From the NCBI RefSeq assembly GCF_001571285.1, contig NZ_BCTM01000007.1:124001-188000 (forward strand): 64,000 bases of DNA. The letters run 5' to 3'. This stretch comes from Kluyvera cryocrescens NBRC 102467. GTDB lineage: Bacteria; Pseudomonadota; Gammaproteobacteria; Enterobacterales; Enterobacteriaceae. The notes beneath the pieces are model-generated. The model was not told where the DNA came from. It worked only from the letters and a program-made list of their open reading frames with translations, and made no database searches. Below, one piece after another: positions 26,292-37,180 of the stretch (within the stretch, counting starts at the first letter, position 1; each line of letters starts with the position of its first letter). Both the position numbers and the translations under genes were made by a program.

Positions 26292-27494
26292 ATGTTTCAC
26301 CTCGATACCTTATCGACGCTCGTTGCCGCAACGCTGGTGTTGCTGCTAGGACGAAAACTGGTCCAGAGCGTTCCCTTCCTGAAGAAATACACCATCCCTG
26401 AGCCCGTTGCGGGCGGTCTGTTAGTCGCGCTGGCGCTGCTGGTGCTCAAGAAAAGCATGGGCTGGGAAATTGACTTTGATATGGGGCTGAAAGACCCGTT
26501 GATGCTGGCGTTCTTCGCTACCATCGGTCTTAACGCCAATATTGCGAGCCTGCGCGCGGGGGGGAAAGTGGTGGGCACTTTCCTTATCGTCGTTGTTGGG
26601 CTGCTGTTGCTACAAAACGGCCTCGGCATTGGTATGGCGAAATTGCTGGGTCTGGATCCGCTGATGGGGCTGCTGGCGGGGTCCATTACCCTGTCGGGCG
26701 GTCACGGTACCGGTGCGGCGTGGAGCAAACTGTTTATTGAGCGCTACAGCTTTAGTAACGCCACTGAAGTGGCGATGGCCTGCGCGACGTTCGGTCTGGT
26801 TCTCGGCGGATTGATTGGGGGGCCGGTTGCGCGCTATCTGGTCAAACACTCCTCATCGCCCAACGGGACGCCGGATGACCAGGAAGTGCCGACGGCATTT
26901 GAAAAACCGGACGTTGGCCGCGTGATCACCTCGCTGGTGCTGATTGAAACCATTGCACTGATCGCGATTTGCCTGACCTTAGGGCGGGTTATTGCGCAAC
27001 TGCTGGCGGGCAGCGCGCTGGAGCTGCCAACCTTTGTCTGCGTGCTGTTTGTCGGGGTCATTCTGAGTAACGGTCTGGCGCTGGTGGGCTTTTATCGCGT
27101 CTTTGAACGTGCGGTGTCGGTGCTGGGTAACGTGAGCCTGTCGCTATTTCTGGCGATGGCGCTGATGAGCCTAAAGCTGTGGGAACTGGCGGATTTAGCG
27201 CTGCCGATGCTGGTTATCCTGGCGGTACAGACGCTGGCAATGGCGCTGTACGCCATTTTCGTAACCTATCGGCTGATGGGCAAAAACTACGACGCGGCGG
27301 TTCTGGCTGCGGGTCACTGCGGTTTTGGCCTTGGCGCCACGCCGACGGCGATAGCCAACATGCAGGCGATTACCGAGCGTTTCGGCCCATCGCATACCGC
27401 GTTCCTGGTGGTGCCGATGGTAGGGGCGTTCTTTATTGATATCGTCAATGCCCTGGTGATTAAGCTGTATCTGATGCTACCGCTGTTTGGCTAA
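26292..27494 (+). CDS. gltS: Sodium/glutamate symporter GltS
   Basis: Inner-membrane Na+-dependent L/D-glutamate transporter of the ESS family; 400 aa against 401 in E. coli. Two inverted-topology halves each carry a GGHGT/GHCGFGLG-type glycine-rich re-entrant loop (LSGGHGTGAAWSKLF and AAGHCGFGLGATPTAIANM). In E. coli gltS is convergent with recG; here it is convergent with glpK because a displaced block has been inserted after its terminator. Confidence 0.95.
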   Translation: MFHLDTLSTLVAATLVLLLGRKLVQSVPFLKKYTIPEPVAGGLLVALALLVLKKSMGWEIDFDMGLKDPLMLAFFATIGLNANIASLRAGGKVVGTFLIVVVGLLLLQNGLGIGMAKLLGLDPLMGLLAGSITLSGGHGTGAAWSKLFIERYSFSNATEVAMACATFGLVLGGLIGGPVARYLVKHSSSPNGTPDDQEVPTAFEKPDVGRVITSLVLIETIALIAICLTLGRVIAQLLAGSALELPTFVCVLFVGVILSNGLALVGFYRVFERAVSVLGNVSLSLFLAMALMSLKLWELADLALPMLVILAVQTLAMALYAIFVTYRLMGKNYDAAVLAAGHCGFGLGATPTAIANMQAITERFGPSHTAFLVVPMVGAFFIDIVNALVIKLYLMLPLFG

Positions 27495-27497
27495 TAA

Positions 27498-27522
27498 AAA
27501 GCCGGAGCATAGCTCCGGCTTT
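27498..27522. terminator. Bidirectional intrinsic terminator after gltS
   Basis: Stem GCCGGAGC/GCTCCGGC with a 3-base loop, flanked by A-run and T-run on opposite sides, directly after the gltS stop. It can serve gltS and the convergent glpK. Confidence 0.85.
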
Positions 27523-27575
27523 ACGATAGGCGGGAGAGCTTCGCTTCCCCGCCCGCAGAGTGAGTTTCCTGCCTG

Positions 27576-29105
<1,530 letters not shown>

Positions 29106-29954
29106 TTACAGCGAAGCATTGTGTTGGTTTTGGCTGGAGACCGCTTTCGGCTCTTCAACCTCGCAGGTGTCACACGGCAGATGGCGGCCAATCAGCTTAC
29201 GATAGCTGAACGCGCCGAGTGCGGCACCGACGATAGGTGCACACAGCGGCACCACGAAATAAGGAATATCTTTGCCACCGGTGAAGGCGATGTTGCCCCA
29301 GCCTGCCAGCCAGGCGAAGGCTTTTGGCCCGATATCACGCGCCGGGTTCATCGCAAACCCGGTCAGCGGGCCCATAGAAGCGCCGATGACCGCAATCAGC
29401 AGGCCAATCAGCAGCGGAGCCAGCGGCCCGCGTGGAATGCCGTTGCCATCGTCGGTCAGCGCCAGAATCACGCCCATCAGGATAGCGGTAATCACCATTT
29501 CTACCGCGAAGGCCTGCACAAAATTGATATGCGGATTCGGATAGGTTGAGAAAATACCAGCCAGTTCAAGACTTTCGACGCTTCCGCGCACCATATTGTG
29601 CGTGTGTTCGAAGTCGAAGAAAAGGTTGTAGTACAGGCCGTACACCAGCGCGGCGGCGCAGAAGGCACCGGCAAATTGGGCGGCGATGAATGGGACCACT
29701 TTACGTCCGTCGAAGCAGGCGAACAGCCAAAGGGCAATGGTGACGGCGGGATTAAGGTGCGCACCGGATACGCCTGCGGTCAGGTAGATGGCCATCGCGA
29801 CCCCCAGCCCCCAGATGATACTAATTTCCCACTGTCCAAAGCTTGCGCCTGCCACTTTAAGCGCAGCAACACATCCCACGCCGAAAAAAATCAACAATCC
29901 AGTACCAAGAAACTCTGCGATGCACTGGCCTTTTAAGGTCGATGTCTGGCTCAT
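29106..29954 (-). CDS. glpF: Glycerol facilitator GlpF (aquaglyceroporin)
   Basis: Inner-membrane channel for glycerol and small polyols, 282 aa with six membrane spans and two half-helices. Both NPA motifs are present (SGAHLNPAVTIALW and GFAMNPARDIGP). The start MSQTSTLKGQ at 29954 matches E. coli; an upstream in-frame ATG adds 20 unrelated residues. It is the first gene of the glpFK operon, transcribed from the region that carries GlpR-like operators. Confidence 0.95.
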   Translation of the reverse strand: MSQTSTLKGQCIAEFLGTGLLIFFGVGCVAALKVAGASFGQWEISIIWGLGVAMAIYLTAGVSGAHLNPAVTIALWLFACFDGRKVVPFIAAQFAGAFCAAALVYGLYYNLFFDFEHTHNMVRGSVESLELAGIFSTYPNPHINFVQAFAVEMVITAILMGVILALTDDGNGIPRGPLAPLLIGLLIAVIGASMGPLTGFAMNPARDIGPKAFAWLAGWGNIAFTGGKDIPYFVVPLCAPIVGAALGAFSYRKLIGRHLPCDTCEVEEPKAVSSQNQHNASL

Positions 29955-30100
29955 AATCGGAATCCTGAAGACAATTTGATGATTATTGTTTGCATGAGCA
30001 TTCATGACGCTCATGTTGCCATGTAGGCATAGTGTTAATTTATCGTTAACGAGCGTAAACGAGAAATATCGAAATCAAAATGTGTGTACCTCGTCAAGAA

Positions 30101-30140
30101 ATGAGCGTTTTCGCGCCAAATAATGTCCGTTTTCGGAATG
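30101..30140. promoter_or_regulatory. Tandem GlpR-like operators upstream of glpFK
   Basis: Two similar 18-base sites, ATGAGCGTTTTCGCGCCA (30101-30118) and ATGTCCGTTTTCGGAATG (30123-30140), resemble the GlpR operator core ATGTTCGWTAWCGAACAT and are spaced 22 bases, two helical turns. A further partly similar stretch, TTATCGTTAACGAGCG, lies at about 30039-30054, nearer glpF. In E. coli GlpR represses glpFKX through several such operators and CRP activates it. The whole 29955-30379 interval between glpF and zapB otherwise contains no gene. Confidence 0.6.
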
Positions 30141-30379
30141 AAAAGTGTGAGGGAGGAAACATTCCATTAGCTAATCTGTTAACAATCTAATGGGAATGTG
30201 CGCAAACGCGCCAGGACGAGACCGAAAATTGCGGAGAACCGCAATCTACAGGCTCTGGCGCTGGACAGGGGCGACGGGGCTTCATACAATCGACCACAAG
30301 CCGTGCGCTTATTTGGGTTAAGGCGTCGCCGGGGTTCCGGGACGATATCAACGCCTTGCAAGATTCAGGAGATAGGACG

Positions 30380-30619
30380 ATGTCATTAGAAGTGTTTGAG
30401 AAACTGGAAGCAAAAGTTCAGCAGGCGATTGATACCATCACGCTGTTGCAGATGGAAATCGAAGAGCTGAAAGAAAAGAACAGCACCCTGGAGCAGGACG
30501 TACAGGCTGCACAGAATAACCGTGAAGAGCTGGAGCGTGAAAACAACCAGCTGAAAGAACAGCAGAACGGCTGGCAGGATCGTCTGCAGGCGCTGCTGGG
30601 CCGCATGGAAGAAGTTTGA
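30380..30619 (+). CDS. zapB: Cell division protein ZapB
   Basis: Small cytoplasmic coiled-coil protein that bundles and stabilises the FtsZ ring and links it to ZapA and MatP. The 79 aa sequence is almost entirely heptad helix ([19 protein letters not shown] then [14 protein letters not shown]), the same length class as E. coli ZapB (81). The start at 30380 follows an AGGA ribosome site. It is divergent from glpF as in E. coli, but the next gene is sbp, where E. coli has rraA and menA. Confidence 0.95.
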   Translation: MSLEVFEKLEAKVQQAIDTITLLQMEIEELKEKNSTLEQDVQAAQNNREELERENNQLKEQQNGWQDRLQALLGRMEEV

Positions 30620-30827
30620 TTCCAACTCTCCCTGGGCCGTTTTTCACGGTCTGGGGAAGCTTTCCCCCTGATTTTCCCCGCTGAGTGATTTCGAGCAAAC
30701 GCGCATCATCGCGCTTTCACCTCTTATATTTCAAAACTGCATAATCAATCTTTTTTTATTCTTTAATCATCGATTCGATTTCTGGCAGGCTAGCCCCATT
30801 ACAACACAACAGATAAGAGAGCGGGCG

Positions 30828-31817
30828 ATGAACAAGTGGGGCGTAGGGTTAACTCTTTTGCTGGCTTCCACCAGCGTACTGGCTAAGGATATTCAGTTAC
30901 TTAACGTGTCTTACGATCCGACGCGTGAGCTGTATGAACAATACAATAAGGCGTTCAGCGCGCACTGGAAGAAAGAGACCGGCGATAACGTGGTTATCCG
31001 TCAGTCGCACGGTGGTTCTGGCAAACAGGCTACTTCCGTTATCAACGGCATCGACGCTGATGTGGTGACCCTGGCGCTGGCCTACGATGTTGATGCGATT
31101 GCCGAGCGCGGCCGTATCGACAAAAACTGGATTAAACGTCTGCCGGATAACTCCGCGCCGTACACCTCCACCATCGTGTTCCTGGTGCGTAAAGGCAACC
31201 CGAAACAAATTCACGACTGGAACGATCTGATTAAACCGGGCGTTTCCGTTATCACCCCGAACCCGAAAAGCTCCGGCGGCGCTCGCTGGAACTATCTGGC
31301 GGCATGGGGCTATGCGCTGCACCACAACAACAACGATCAGGCCAAAGCCCAGGACTTCGTGAAAGCACTGTATAAAAACGTGGAAGTGCTGGACTCCGGC
31401 GCGCGTGGTTCAACCAATACCTTCGTTGAACGCGGCATCGGCGACGTGCTGATTGCGTGGGAAAACGAAGCGCTGCTGGCGGCCAACGAACTGGGTAAAG
31501 ACAAGTTTGAAATCGTCACGCCAAGCGAGTCGATTCTGGCTGAACCAACGGTTTCCGTAGTGGATAAAGTGGCTGAGAAGAAAGGAACGACGGCGGTGGC
31601 AGAAGCCTACCTGAAGTACCTTTACTCGCCGGAAGGCCAGGAAATTGCCGCGAAGAACTATTACCGTCCTCGCGATCCGCAGGTGGCGAAAAAGTATGAG
31701 AGCGAGTTCCCGAAACTGAAGCTCTTTACGATTGATGAAGAGTTTGGCGGCTGGACCAAAGCGCAGAAAGAGCACTTCTCCAACGGCGGCACCTTCGACC
31801 AAATCAGTAAACGTTAA
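30828..31817 (+). CDS. sbp: Sulfate-binding protein Sbp
   Basis: Periplasmic high-affinity sulfate receptor of the CysUWA ABC importer; 329 aa as in E. coli. A signal peptide ends at VLA before [17 protein letters not shown]; the anion-site segments QSHGGSGKQ and [14 protein letters not shown] are present. The preceding bases include an AT-rich stretch suitable for CysB activation. In E. coli sbp follows pfkA; here it follows zapB, marking a rearrangement junction within 30620-30827. An intrinsic terminator follows the gene. Confidence 0.95.
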   Translation: MNKWGVGLTLLLASTSVLAKDIQLLNVSYDPTRELYEQYNKAFSAHWKKETGDNVVIRQSHGGSGKQATSVINGIDADVVTLALAYDVDAIAERGRIDKNWIKRLPDNSAPYTSTIVFLVRKGNPKQIHDWNDLIKPGVSVITPNPKSSGGARWNYLAAWGYALHHNNNDQAKAQDFVKALYKNVEVLDSGARGSTNTFVERGIGDVLIAWENEALLAANELGKDKFEIVTPSESILAEPTVSVVDKVAEKKGTTAVAEAYLKYLYSPEGQEIAAKNYYRPRDPQVAKKYESEFPKLKLFTIDEEFGGWTKAQKEHFSNGGTFDQISKR

Positions 31818-31826
31818 TTCCCCCAA

Positions 31827-31858
31827 ACGCCCGGCAAATCTGCCGGGCGTTTTCTTTT
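31827..31858 (+). terminator. Intrinsic terminator after sbp
   Basis: 10-bp perfect stem ACGCCCGGCA/TGCCGGGCGT with a four-base loop followed by TTTCTTTT, 10 bases after the stop. Confidence 0.9.
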
Positions 31859-31909
31859 GGTCATCAAAGTACGCTACTCTTCCCCCTCGGTTCGATATGG
31901 GGAGATCAC

Positions 31910-32665
31910 ATGACAAGGTTAAAATACCTGCTGGCGGCGCTGTTAATTATGCTGATTGCCGCAGGGGCGGGGGGCTGGTACTGGCTGCATTCCGCTAACC
32001 CGGATGTTTTGCGGCAGATTGTGCTACAGCAATGCGTGCCAAATCAGGAGCAACACCGGACGCCTAAACCCTGCGTCGACGTTAACCCCAAGGGCGGCTA
32101 TGTGCTGTTTAAAGACCGCAACGGCCCGCTGCAGTATCTGCTGATGCCCACTTACCGTATCAATGGCACAGAAAGCCCGCTGCTGCTTGATCCGCTGACG
32201 CCTAACTTCTTCTGGCAGGCGTGGCAGCGGCGCGCCATCATGAGCGACACGCGGGGGGCGGAAGTGCCGGATAGCGCGGTTTCTCTGACCATTAACTCCC
32301 GTACCGGACGTACGCAAAACCATTTCCATATTCATATGTCCTGCTTGCGCAAAGATGTTCGCGAACAGCTTGATGCCGATCAGGCGGCCATCAGCAGTCG
32401 CTGGCTGCCGCTGCCGGGAGGCCTGCTGGGGCATGAGTATCTGGCGCGTCGGGTGACCGAAAGCGAGCTGGCTAAACGCAGCCCGTTCTTGATGCTGGCG
32501 GAAGAAGTGCCGGAAGCGCGTGACCATATGGGGCGGTTTGCTCTGGCGCTGGCGCAGCAGAGCGATGGTTCGTTGGTGCTGTTGGCGACGGAACGCAATC
32601 TGTTGCGGTTGAACCGCGCGTCGGCTGAGGAAATTCAGGATCATCGCTGCGCGATTCTGCAATAA
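31910..32665 (+). CDS. cdh: CDP-diacylglycerol pyrophosphatase Cdh
   Basis: Inner-membrane hydrolase that converts CDP-diacylglycerol to phosphatidate and CMP. The 251 aa protein has one N-terminal membrane anchor (about residues 5-24) and a HIT-superfamily catalytic motif NHFHIHMSC. Length matches E. coli Cdh (251). It follows sbp and precedes, after a transporter gene, tpiA; in E. coli cdh and tpiA are direct neighbours. Confidence 0.93.
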   Translation: MTRLKYLLAALLIMLIAAGAGGWYWLHSANPDVLRQIVLQQCVPNQEQHRTPKPCVDVNPKGGYVLFKDRNGPLQYLLMPTYRINGTESPLLLDPLTPNFFWQAWQRRAIMSDTRGAEVPDSAVSLTINSRTGRTQNHFHIHMSCLRKDVREQLDADQAAISSRWLPLPGGLLGHEYLARRVTESELAKRSPFLMLAEEVPEARDHMGRFALALAQQSDGSLVLLATERNLLRLNRASAEEIQDHRCAILQ

Positions 32666-32738
32666 CCCCACCTAATCTGGCGTTTACCTGTTCTGCCTGT
32701 CGTCGTATTCTTGCTGAAAAAAACGACAGGAGACAGGT

Positions 32739-34043
32739 ATGTCGCTCTGGTTTTCTCACCCTCTATTCCTTCCCTCTATCATTGTTGGCGTTACCATCCT
32801 GCTATGGGCCACTTCGTTGTTACCGGAGTTTATTACGGCACTGCTATTCTTTGCGGCGGCGATGACGGCCAAAGTCGCGCCGCCGGATGTGATTTTCGGT
32901 GGCTTTGCTTCTTCTGCTTTCTGGCTTGTATTCAGTGGTTTCGTGCTGGGTATCGCCATCCGTAAAACCGGGCTTGCCGACCGCGCGGCTCGGGCGCTCT
33001 CGTCACGTCTGACCGACTCCTGGCTGCTGATGGTTGGTAGCGTGGTATTGTTAAGCTATGCGTTGGCGTTCGTGATGCCCTCAAACATGGGACGCATCGC
33101 GCTACTGATGCCTATCGTGGCAGCAATGGCGAAACGCGCCGGCATTGAGGACGGCACGCGCGCGTGGTACGGACTGGCGCTGGCGGTCGGGTTCGGGACT
33201 TTCCAGCTTTCTGCGACCATTTTGCCCGCCAACGTACCCAACCTGGTGATGAGCGGGGCGGCAGAAGGGGCTTATGGCATTCACCTGAATTATGTTCCAT
33301 ATCTGCTGCTGCATACGCCAGTGCTGGGGTGGCTTAAAGGTGCTGCGCTGATTGGCCTGATTTGCTGGCTGTTCCCTGGTAAACCGCATCCGCCGCGCGA
33401 TATGGAGCCGCTACCGCCAATGAGCTGTGATGAAAAACGGCTGGCGTGGCTGCTGGCGGTGGTATTGACGCTATGGGTCACCGAGAGCTGGCACGGTATT
33501 GGCCCGGCATGGACTGGGTTAGTGGCCGCCGTCGTCACGCTGCTGCCGCGTATCGGATTTATCAACGGCGAAGAGTTCGCCAGCGGTGTGAATATTCGCA
33601 CCTGTATTTATGTTGCCGGTATTCTCGGGCTGGCTATCACCGTGACCCAAACGGGCATTGGTGCTGTGGTCGGCAATGCCCTGCTGCACATTATGCCGTT
33701 GCATGAAGATGCACCGTTTACCAGCTTCCTCGCGTTAACCGGCATCACCAGCGCGCTGAACTTCATTATGACCGCCAACGGCGTGCCGGCGCTGTACACC
33801 ACCTTTGCGCAAAGCTTCTCGGATGCTACCGGCTTCCCGCTTTTGAGCGTGATTATGATTCAGGTGCTGGGGTATTCGACACCGCTTCTGCCGTATCAGG
33901 CGTCGCCAATCGTGGTGGCGATGGCGCTGGGCAAAGTGCCTGCGCGCGCGGGGATGCTGTTGTGTCTGGCGCTGGCGGCAGTGAGCTATCTGCTGCTGTT
34001 ACCGCTGGACTACGCGTGGTATCAGGTGCTGGGGAAACTGTGA
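32739..34043 (+). CDS. DASS (SLC13) family anion transporter
   Basis: Inner-membrane permease of 434 aa with about 12 hydrophobic segments, related to divalent anion:sodium symporters. Family-like features include a first hairpin with SAFWLVFSGFVLG, PSNMGRIALLMPIVAAMAKRAG and a second repeat ending ANGVPALYTTFAQ and GYSTPLLPYQASPIVVAMALG, the SNT/NTP-type clamshell positions. Substrate (dicarboxylate, tartrate or sulfate-like anion) is unknown. It is inserted between cdh and tpiA, which adjoin in E. coli, and is followed by an intrinsic terminator; it may be a lineage-specific insertion. Confidence 0.82.
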   Translation: MSLWFSHPLFLPSIIVGVTILLWATSLLPEFITALLFFAAAMTAKVAPPDVIFGGFASSAFWLVFSGFVLGIAIRKTGLADRAARALSSRLTDSWLLMVGSVVLLSYALAFVMPSNMGRIALLMPIVAAMAKRAGIEDGTRAWYGLALAVGFGTFQLSATILPANVPNLVMSGAAEGAYGIHLNYVPYLLLHTPVLGWLKGAALIGLICWLFPGKPHPPRDMEPLPPMSCDEKRLAWLLAVVLTLWVTESWHGIGPAWTGLVAAVVTLLPRIGFINGEEFASGVNIRTCIYVAGILGLAITVTQTGIGAVVGNALLHIMPLHEDAPFTSFLALTGITSALNFIMTANGVPALYTTFAQSFSDATGFPLLSVIMIQVLGYSTPLLPYQASPIVVAMALGKVPARAGMLLCLALAAVSYLLLLPLDYAWYQVLGKL

Positions 34044-34072
34044 TGGCGCGGGCCTATCCGGCGCGCAAAAAG

Positions 34073-34102
34073 AATAAACCGGCCAAAGGGCCGGTTTATT
34101 TT
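34073..34102. terminator. Bidirectional terminator between DASS gene and tpiA
   Basis: 12-bp perfect stem AATAAACCGGCC/GGCCGGTTTATT with a four-base loop, between convergent genes. Confidence 0.85.
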
Positions 34103-34185
34103 GGCATCGTGCTGACGACGCCTATACCAAAGGGGGCGAAACCGCCATTTGGCACAAACCCGGCGCGATGGCCGGGCTTATCGCA

Positions 34186-34953
34186 TTAGGCGTTTTTTGC
34201 CGCTTCTGCTGCTTTAACGATCACCGCGAAAGCGTCAGCTTTCAGGGATGCGCCGCCAACCAGCGCGCCGTCGATGTCCGGCTGGGTGAACAGCTCAGCT
34301 GCGTTGGATGCGTTAACGGAACCGCCGTACTGGATGATGACCTGCTGAGCGATTTTCGCGTCAGCTTTAGCAATGTGGTCACGGATAAATTTGTGAACCG
34401 CCTGAGCCTGAGCTGGGGTTGCAGATTTACCGGTACCGATAGCCCATACAGGTTCGTAAGCGATAACCACGCCTTCGAACGCTGCAGCGCCCTGAGTTTT
34501 CAGCACGGCGTCGATCTGACGTGCGCAAACTTCTTCCGTTTTGCCGGCTTCGTTTTCTGCTTCGGTTTCACCGATGCACAGGACAGGGATCAGACCCTGC
34601 TCTTTCAGCACAGCAAATTTTTTGGCGATCAGTTCGTCGGATTCTTTGTGGTAAGTACGACGCTCAGAGTGGCCGATGATGATGTAGGTAGCGCCAACAT
34701 CTTTGAGCATTGCAGCGGAGGTTTCGCCGGTGAATGCGCCAGACAGGTTCAGGTCAACGTTCTGCGCGCCCAGATGAATGTGGCTGCCTGCAGCCGCGTG
34801 TTTTGCCAGATCGATGTACATTTCAGGCGGAGCGATAGCTACGCCACAGCCAGAAACACCAGCCAGCTCGGTACGCAGGTTAGCAATCAGCTCGTTTACC
34901 ATGTGGCGGCTGCCGTTCAGTTTCCAGTTACCCATCACTAAAGGATGTCGCAT
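34186..34953 (-). CDS. tpiA: Triosephosphate isomerase TpiA
   Basis: Cytoplasmic glycolytic enzyme interconverting dihydroxyacetone phosphate and glyceraldehyde 3-phosphate. The 255 aa TIM barrel has the catalytic Lys in MGNWKLNGS, His in IIIGHSERR, Glu and the flexible loop in [14 protein letters not shown], and the phosphate-binding [12 protein letters not shown]. Length agrees with E. coli. It follows yiiQ on the same strand, as in E. coli, though each probably has its own promoter. Its place beside glycerol genes is ancestral. Confidence 0.97.
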   Translation of the reverse strand: MRHPLVMGNWKLNGSRHMVNELIANLRTELAGVSGCGVAIAPPEMYIDLAKHAAAGSHIHLGAQNVDLNLSGAFTGETSAAMLKDVGATYIIIGHSERRTYHKESDELIAKKFAVLKEQGLIPVLCIGETEAENEAGKTEEVCARQIDAVLKTQGAAAFEGVVIAYEPVWAIGTGKSATPAQAQAVHKFIRDHIAKADAKIAQQVIIQYGGSVNASNAAELFTQPDIDGALVGGASLKADAFAVIVKAAEAAKNA

Positions 34954-35061
34954 TTCGATTCTCCACGCTTGTCAGCGAATTAAGGAATATGGCCGCCCGT
35001 CAGGGCAGCATGGTCTGTGAATCAGTATAGAGATTGAAAGGCATGAAGGCTTTGCTTTTTA

Positions 35062-35658
35062 TCATTTATTCTGCCCTTCAAGATTTTCAGATAGCGCCAG
35101 CTTAATCGGTTCAACGGCGAAGGTCAGCCCCTTTTCGCCATTATCTGCGACAACATAGCGCACGGCACCTTCGGTGCTGGCGAAGTAGTGTTTGCCTTTG
35201 CCTTGGGTCAGTAGCTTTTGCAATTTTTGCAGGCTTTGCGGCTTCGTGAGCGTCGGGAGTACGGCACGCATTAGCGCGCTCATATACTCCTGAGCTTTGG
35301 CTTTGGCTGCTTTTTGCTCTGGCCCCTGAATCGGCAGCCAGGTTATCTGGATCGATTTGATTTTCAATGTGCCACGTTCAAGCGCAGCGGAGGCGTACAG
35401 GTTTTCATTAATTTTGCTGGCGGCGCGGGTAATCGTCAGCTGGTCGCGGCTTGAGGTGATCGAGCGGAACTCGCCAAGCGGCAGGGTTGGGTTATCGGTA
35501 TTGAATTTTTCGCGGAACTGGCTGATAGAGAGATCAAATGCCGGGGCACCCGTTAGCAGATACGGGGCAACGGCCGTGGACGTTTCCGCCGACAGCGCAG
35601 CCTGACCGGTGCAGAGCGTGATGAGCCCAACCAGACATAGCGTTATCCATTTTTTCAT
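35062..35658 (-). CDS. yiiQ: DUF1454 periplasmic protein YiiQ
   Basis: Predicted exported protein of 198 aa: signal peptide (about residues 1-23, ending AALSA) and a mature domain of unknown role, matching E. coli YiiQ (199 aa) in size and context between tpiA and yiiR. No catalytic motif is recognised. It is divergent from yiiR with 111 bases between starts, which should hold both promoters. Confidence 0.85.
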   Translation of the reverse strand: MKKWITLCLVGLITLCTGQAALSAETSTAVAPYLLTGAPAFDLSISQFREKFNTDNPTLPLGEFRSITSSRDQLTITRAASKINENLYASAALERGTLKIKSIQITWLPIQGPEQKAAKAKAQEYMSALMRAVLPTLTKPQSLQKLQKLLTQGKGKHYFASTEGAVRYVVADNGEKGLTFAVEPIKLALSENLEGQNK

Positions 35659-35769
35659 GCCAATCGTTCTCCTCTTTGCAGATGACGATTAAAACGGGAA
35701 CCGACGCGCTTGTCAAAAAGTGCCCACTTCAGGGTACACTACGCGCACGAAGAGAAAAGGAAACGGTGC

Positions 35770-36201
35770 ATGACTTTACAGCAGTGGTTGTTTTCCATTA
35801 AAGGGCGCATTGGACGCCGTGATTTTTGGATCTGGATTGCCATTTGGGCAGTCACGATGGTGACGTTGTTCAGCCTTGCGGGCGGTGGCCTCGTGGACCT
35901 GCAAACGGCGGCATTTATGCTGGTGTGCCTACTGTGGCCAACGGCGGCAGTAACCATTAAACGCCTGCACGATCGCGGAAAATCCGGCCTGTGGGCGCTG
36001 CTGATGGTGCTGGCGTGGATGCTGCTGGCCGGAAACTGGTCAATGCTGCCAGGCGTCTGGCAGTGGGGCGTTGGGCGTTTTATCCCAACGCTGATTATCG
36101 TGATGATGCTTATCGATTTGGGCGCGTTTGTCGGCACCCAGGGCGAAAACAAATACGGCAAAGAGACGTTGCCGGTGAAGTACCGCGCCGATCACCAGTA
36201 G
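35770..36201 (+). CDS. yiiR: DUF805 inner-membrane protein YiiR
   Basis: A 143 aa membrane protein with four hydrophobic segments. It begins TLQQWLFSIKGRIGRRDFW, the DUF805 N-terminal signature, and has KRLHDRGKSGLWALL in the loop before the last helices. The start at 35770 is chosen because homology begins there. Its last 10 bases overlap the end of the convergent fpr gene. Function is unknown. In E. coli yiiS and uspD separate yiiR from fpr; both are absent here. Confidence 0.85.
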   Translation: MTLQQWLFSIKGRIGRRDFWIWIAIWAVTMVTLFSLAGGGLVDLQTAAFMLVCLLWPTAAVTIKRLHDRGKSGLWALLMVLAWMLLAGNWSMLPGVWQWGVGRFIPTLIIVMMLIDLGAFVGTQGENKYGKETLPVKYRADHQ

Positions 36202-36938
36202 TGTTCGGCGGTCATATGGCCCGGTCGACGACGTAAATGCTTGGTCATCTGCCGGGTTTCTTTCAGCAACTGCTGGGTATCGCGCACCATTTGCGGGTTG
36301 CCGCAGAGCATCACATGGCTGGTGTCAGCGTTCATCGGTAAGCCAACCGCCGCTTCCAGCGCACCGCTTTCAATCAGCGCGGGAACTCGCCCGGTTAACA
36401 TCCCGGGCGCGGTTTCGCGGCTAACGACCGTTTGAATACGGAGTTTACCGGCATAGCGCTCCTCAAGCGCGCGCATTTGCGGCAGATAGCTCAGGTCAGC
36501 GGCATAGCGCGCGGCGTGGACCAGCACCAGATTTTTGAAGCGTTCGAGGTCTTTGCCTTCTTCCAGAATTGACAGATACGGGCCTATCGCCGTGCCGGTT
36601 GCTAGCATCCACAGGGTATCGCAGTCGGGAACCTCTTCCAGAACAAAAAAGCCTGCCGCTTCGCTGACAATCAGCACATCATCGCCCGGCTTTAGCGCCG
36701 CCAGTCGTGGGCTGAGTTTGCCTTCCGGAACGGTGACCAGGTAGAACTCGAGATCGGGATTGCTGGGGGCATTAACATAGGAGTAGGCGCGCTGAACGCG
36801 TTCGCCGTCGACGTCTAACGCCAGCTTGGCAAATTGCCCGGCGGTAAACGGCTGAACCGGTGCGTGAACGGTGAGGCTAAACAGTGCGTCGGTCCAGTTG
36901 TGCACCTTAACTACTTTGCCTGTAATCCAGTCTGCCAT
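36192..36938 (-). CDS. fpr: Ferredoxin/flavodoxin-NADP+ reductase Fpr
   Basis: Cytoplasmic FAD enzyme transferring electrons between NADPH and flavodoxin or ferredoxin for radical and repair enzymes. The 248 aa protein carries the FAD motif RAYSYVNAP, the NADP-binding LATGTAIGPYLSIL and the C-terminal end HLRRRPGHMTAEHYW with the expected aromatic terminal residue. E. coli Fpr is also 248 aa and SoxRS-regulated. Its 3' end overlaps yiiR by 10 bases in convergent orientation. Confidence 0.95.
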   Translation of the reverse strand: MADWITGKVVKVHNWTDALFSLTVHAPVQPFTAGQFAKLALDVDGERVQRAYSYVNAPSNPDLEFYLVTVPEGKLSPRLAALKPGDDVLIVSEAAGFFVLEEVPDCDTLWMLATGTAIGPYLSILEEGKDLERFKNLVLVHAARYAADLSYLPQMRALEERYAGKLRIQTVVSRETAPGMLTGRVPALIESGALEAAVGLPMNADTSHVMLCGNPQMVRDTQQLLKETRQMTKHLRRRPGHMTAEHYW

Positions 36939-36954
36939 GGCTTTTCTCCTCTTG

Positions 36955-37098
36955 GAGCCTATCCCATTAGGCTATTTTACTTGTCACTTTGTCCCGGGGC
37001 AGTGCTCAAAATCCTCACGTACTACGTGTGCGCTCCGGTTTTTCCGCGCTGTCCGTGTCCAAACGGGCTGCGCCAATTACGCCTACTGGGATAGGCTC
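36955..37098. repeat. 144-bp MITE-like element with 18-bp inverted ends
   Basis: An intergenic unit between fpr and glpX bounded by inverted repeats: GAGCCTATCCCATTAGGC at 36955-36972 and the complement GCCTACTGGGATAGGCTC at 37081-37098, one mismatch in 18. The interior is GC-rich, non-coding and contains the palindrome CGTACTACGTGTGCG-like region. No clear target-site duplication was found. Lying just 16 bases upstream of the fpr start, it may carry or alter the fpr promoter. Confidence 0.7.
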
Positions 37099-37137
37099 TT
37101 AATCTCATTATCTTATCTTCACCGCGACGAGAGAAGA

Positions 37138-37160
37138 TTTCCAGCCCGAAAGGGCTGGAA
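37138..37160. terminator. Terminator-like hairpin after glpX
   Basis: Stem TTTCCAGCCC/GGGCTGGAAA with loop GAAA, 20 bases beyond the glpX stop on the minus strand. Confidence 0.75.
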
Positions 37161-37180
37161 AGCTCTATTGATCAAATGAT

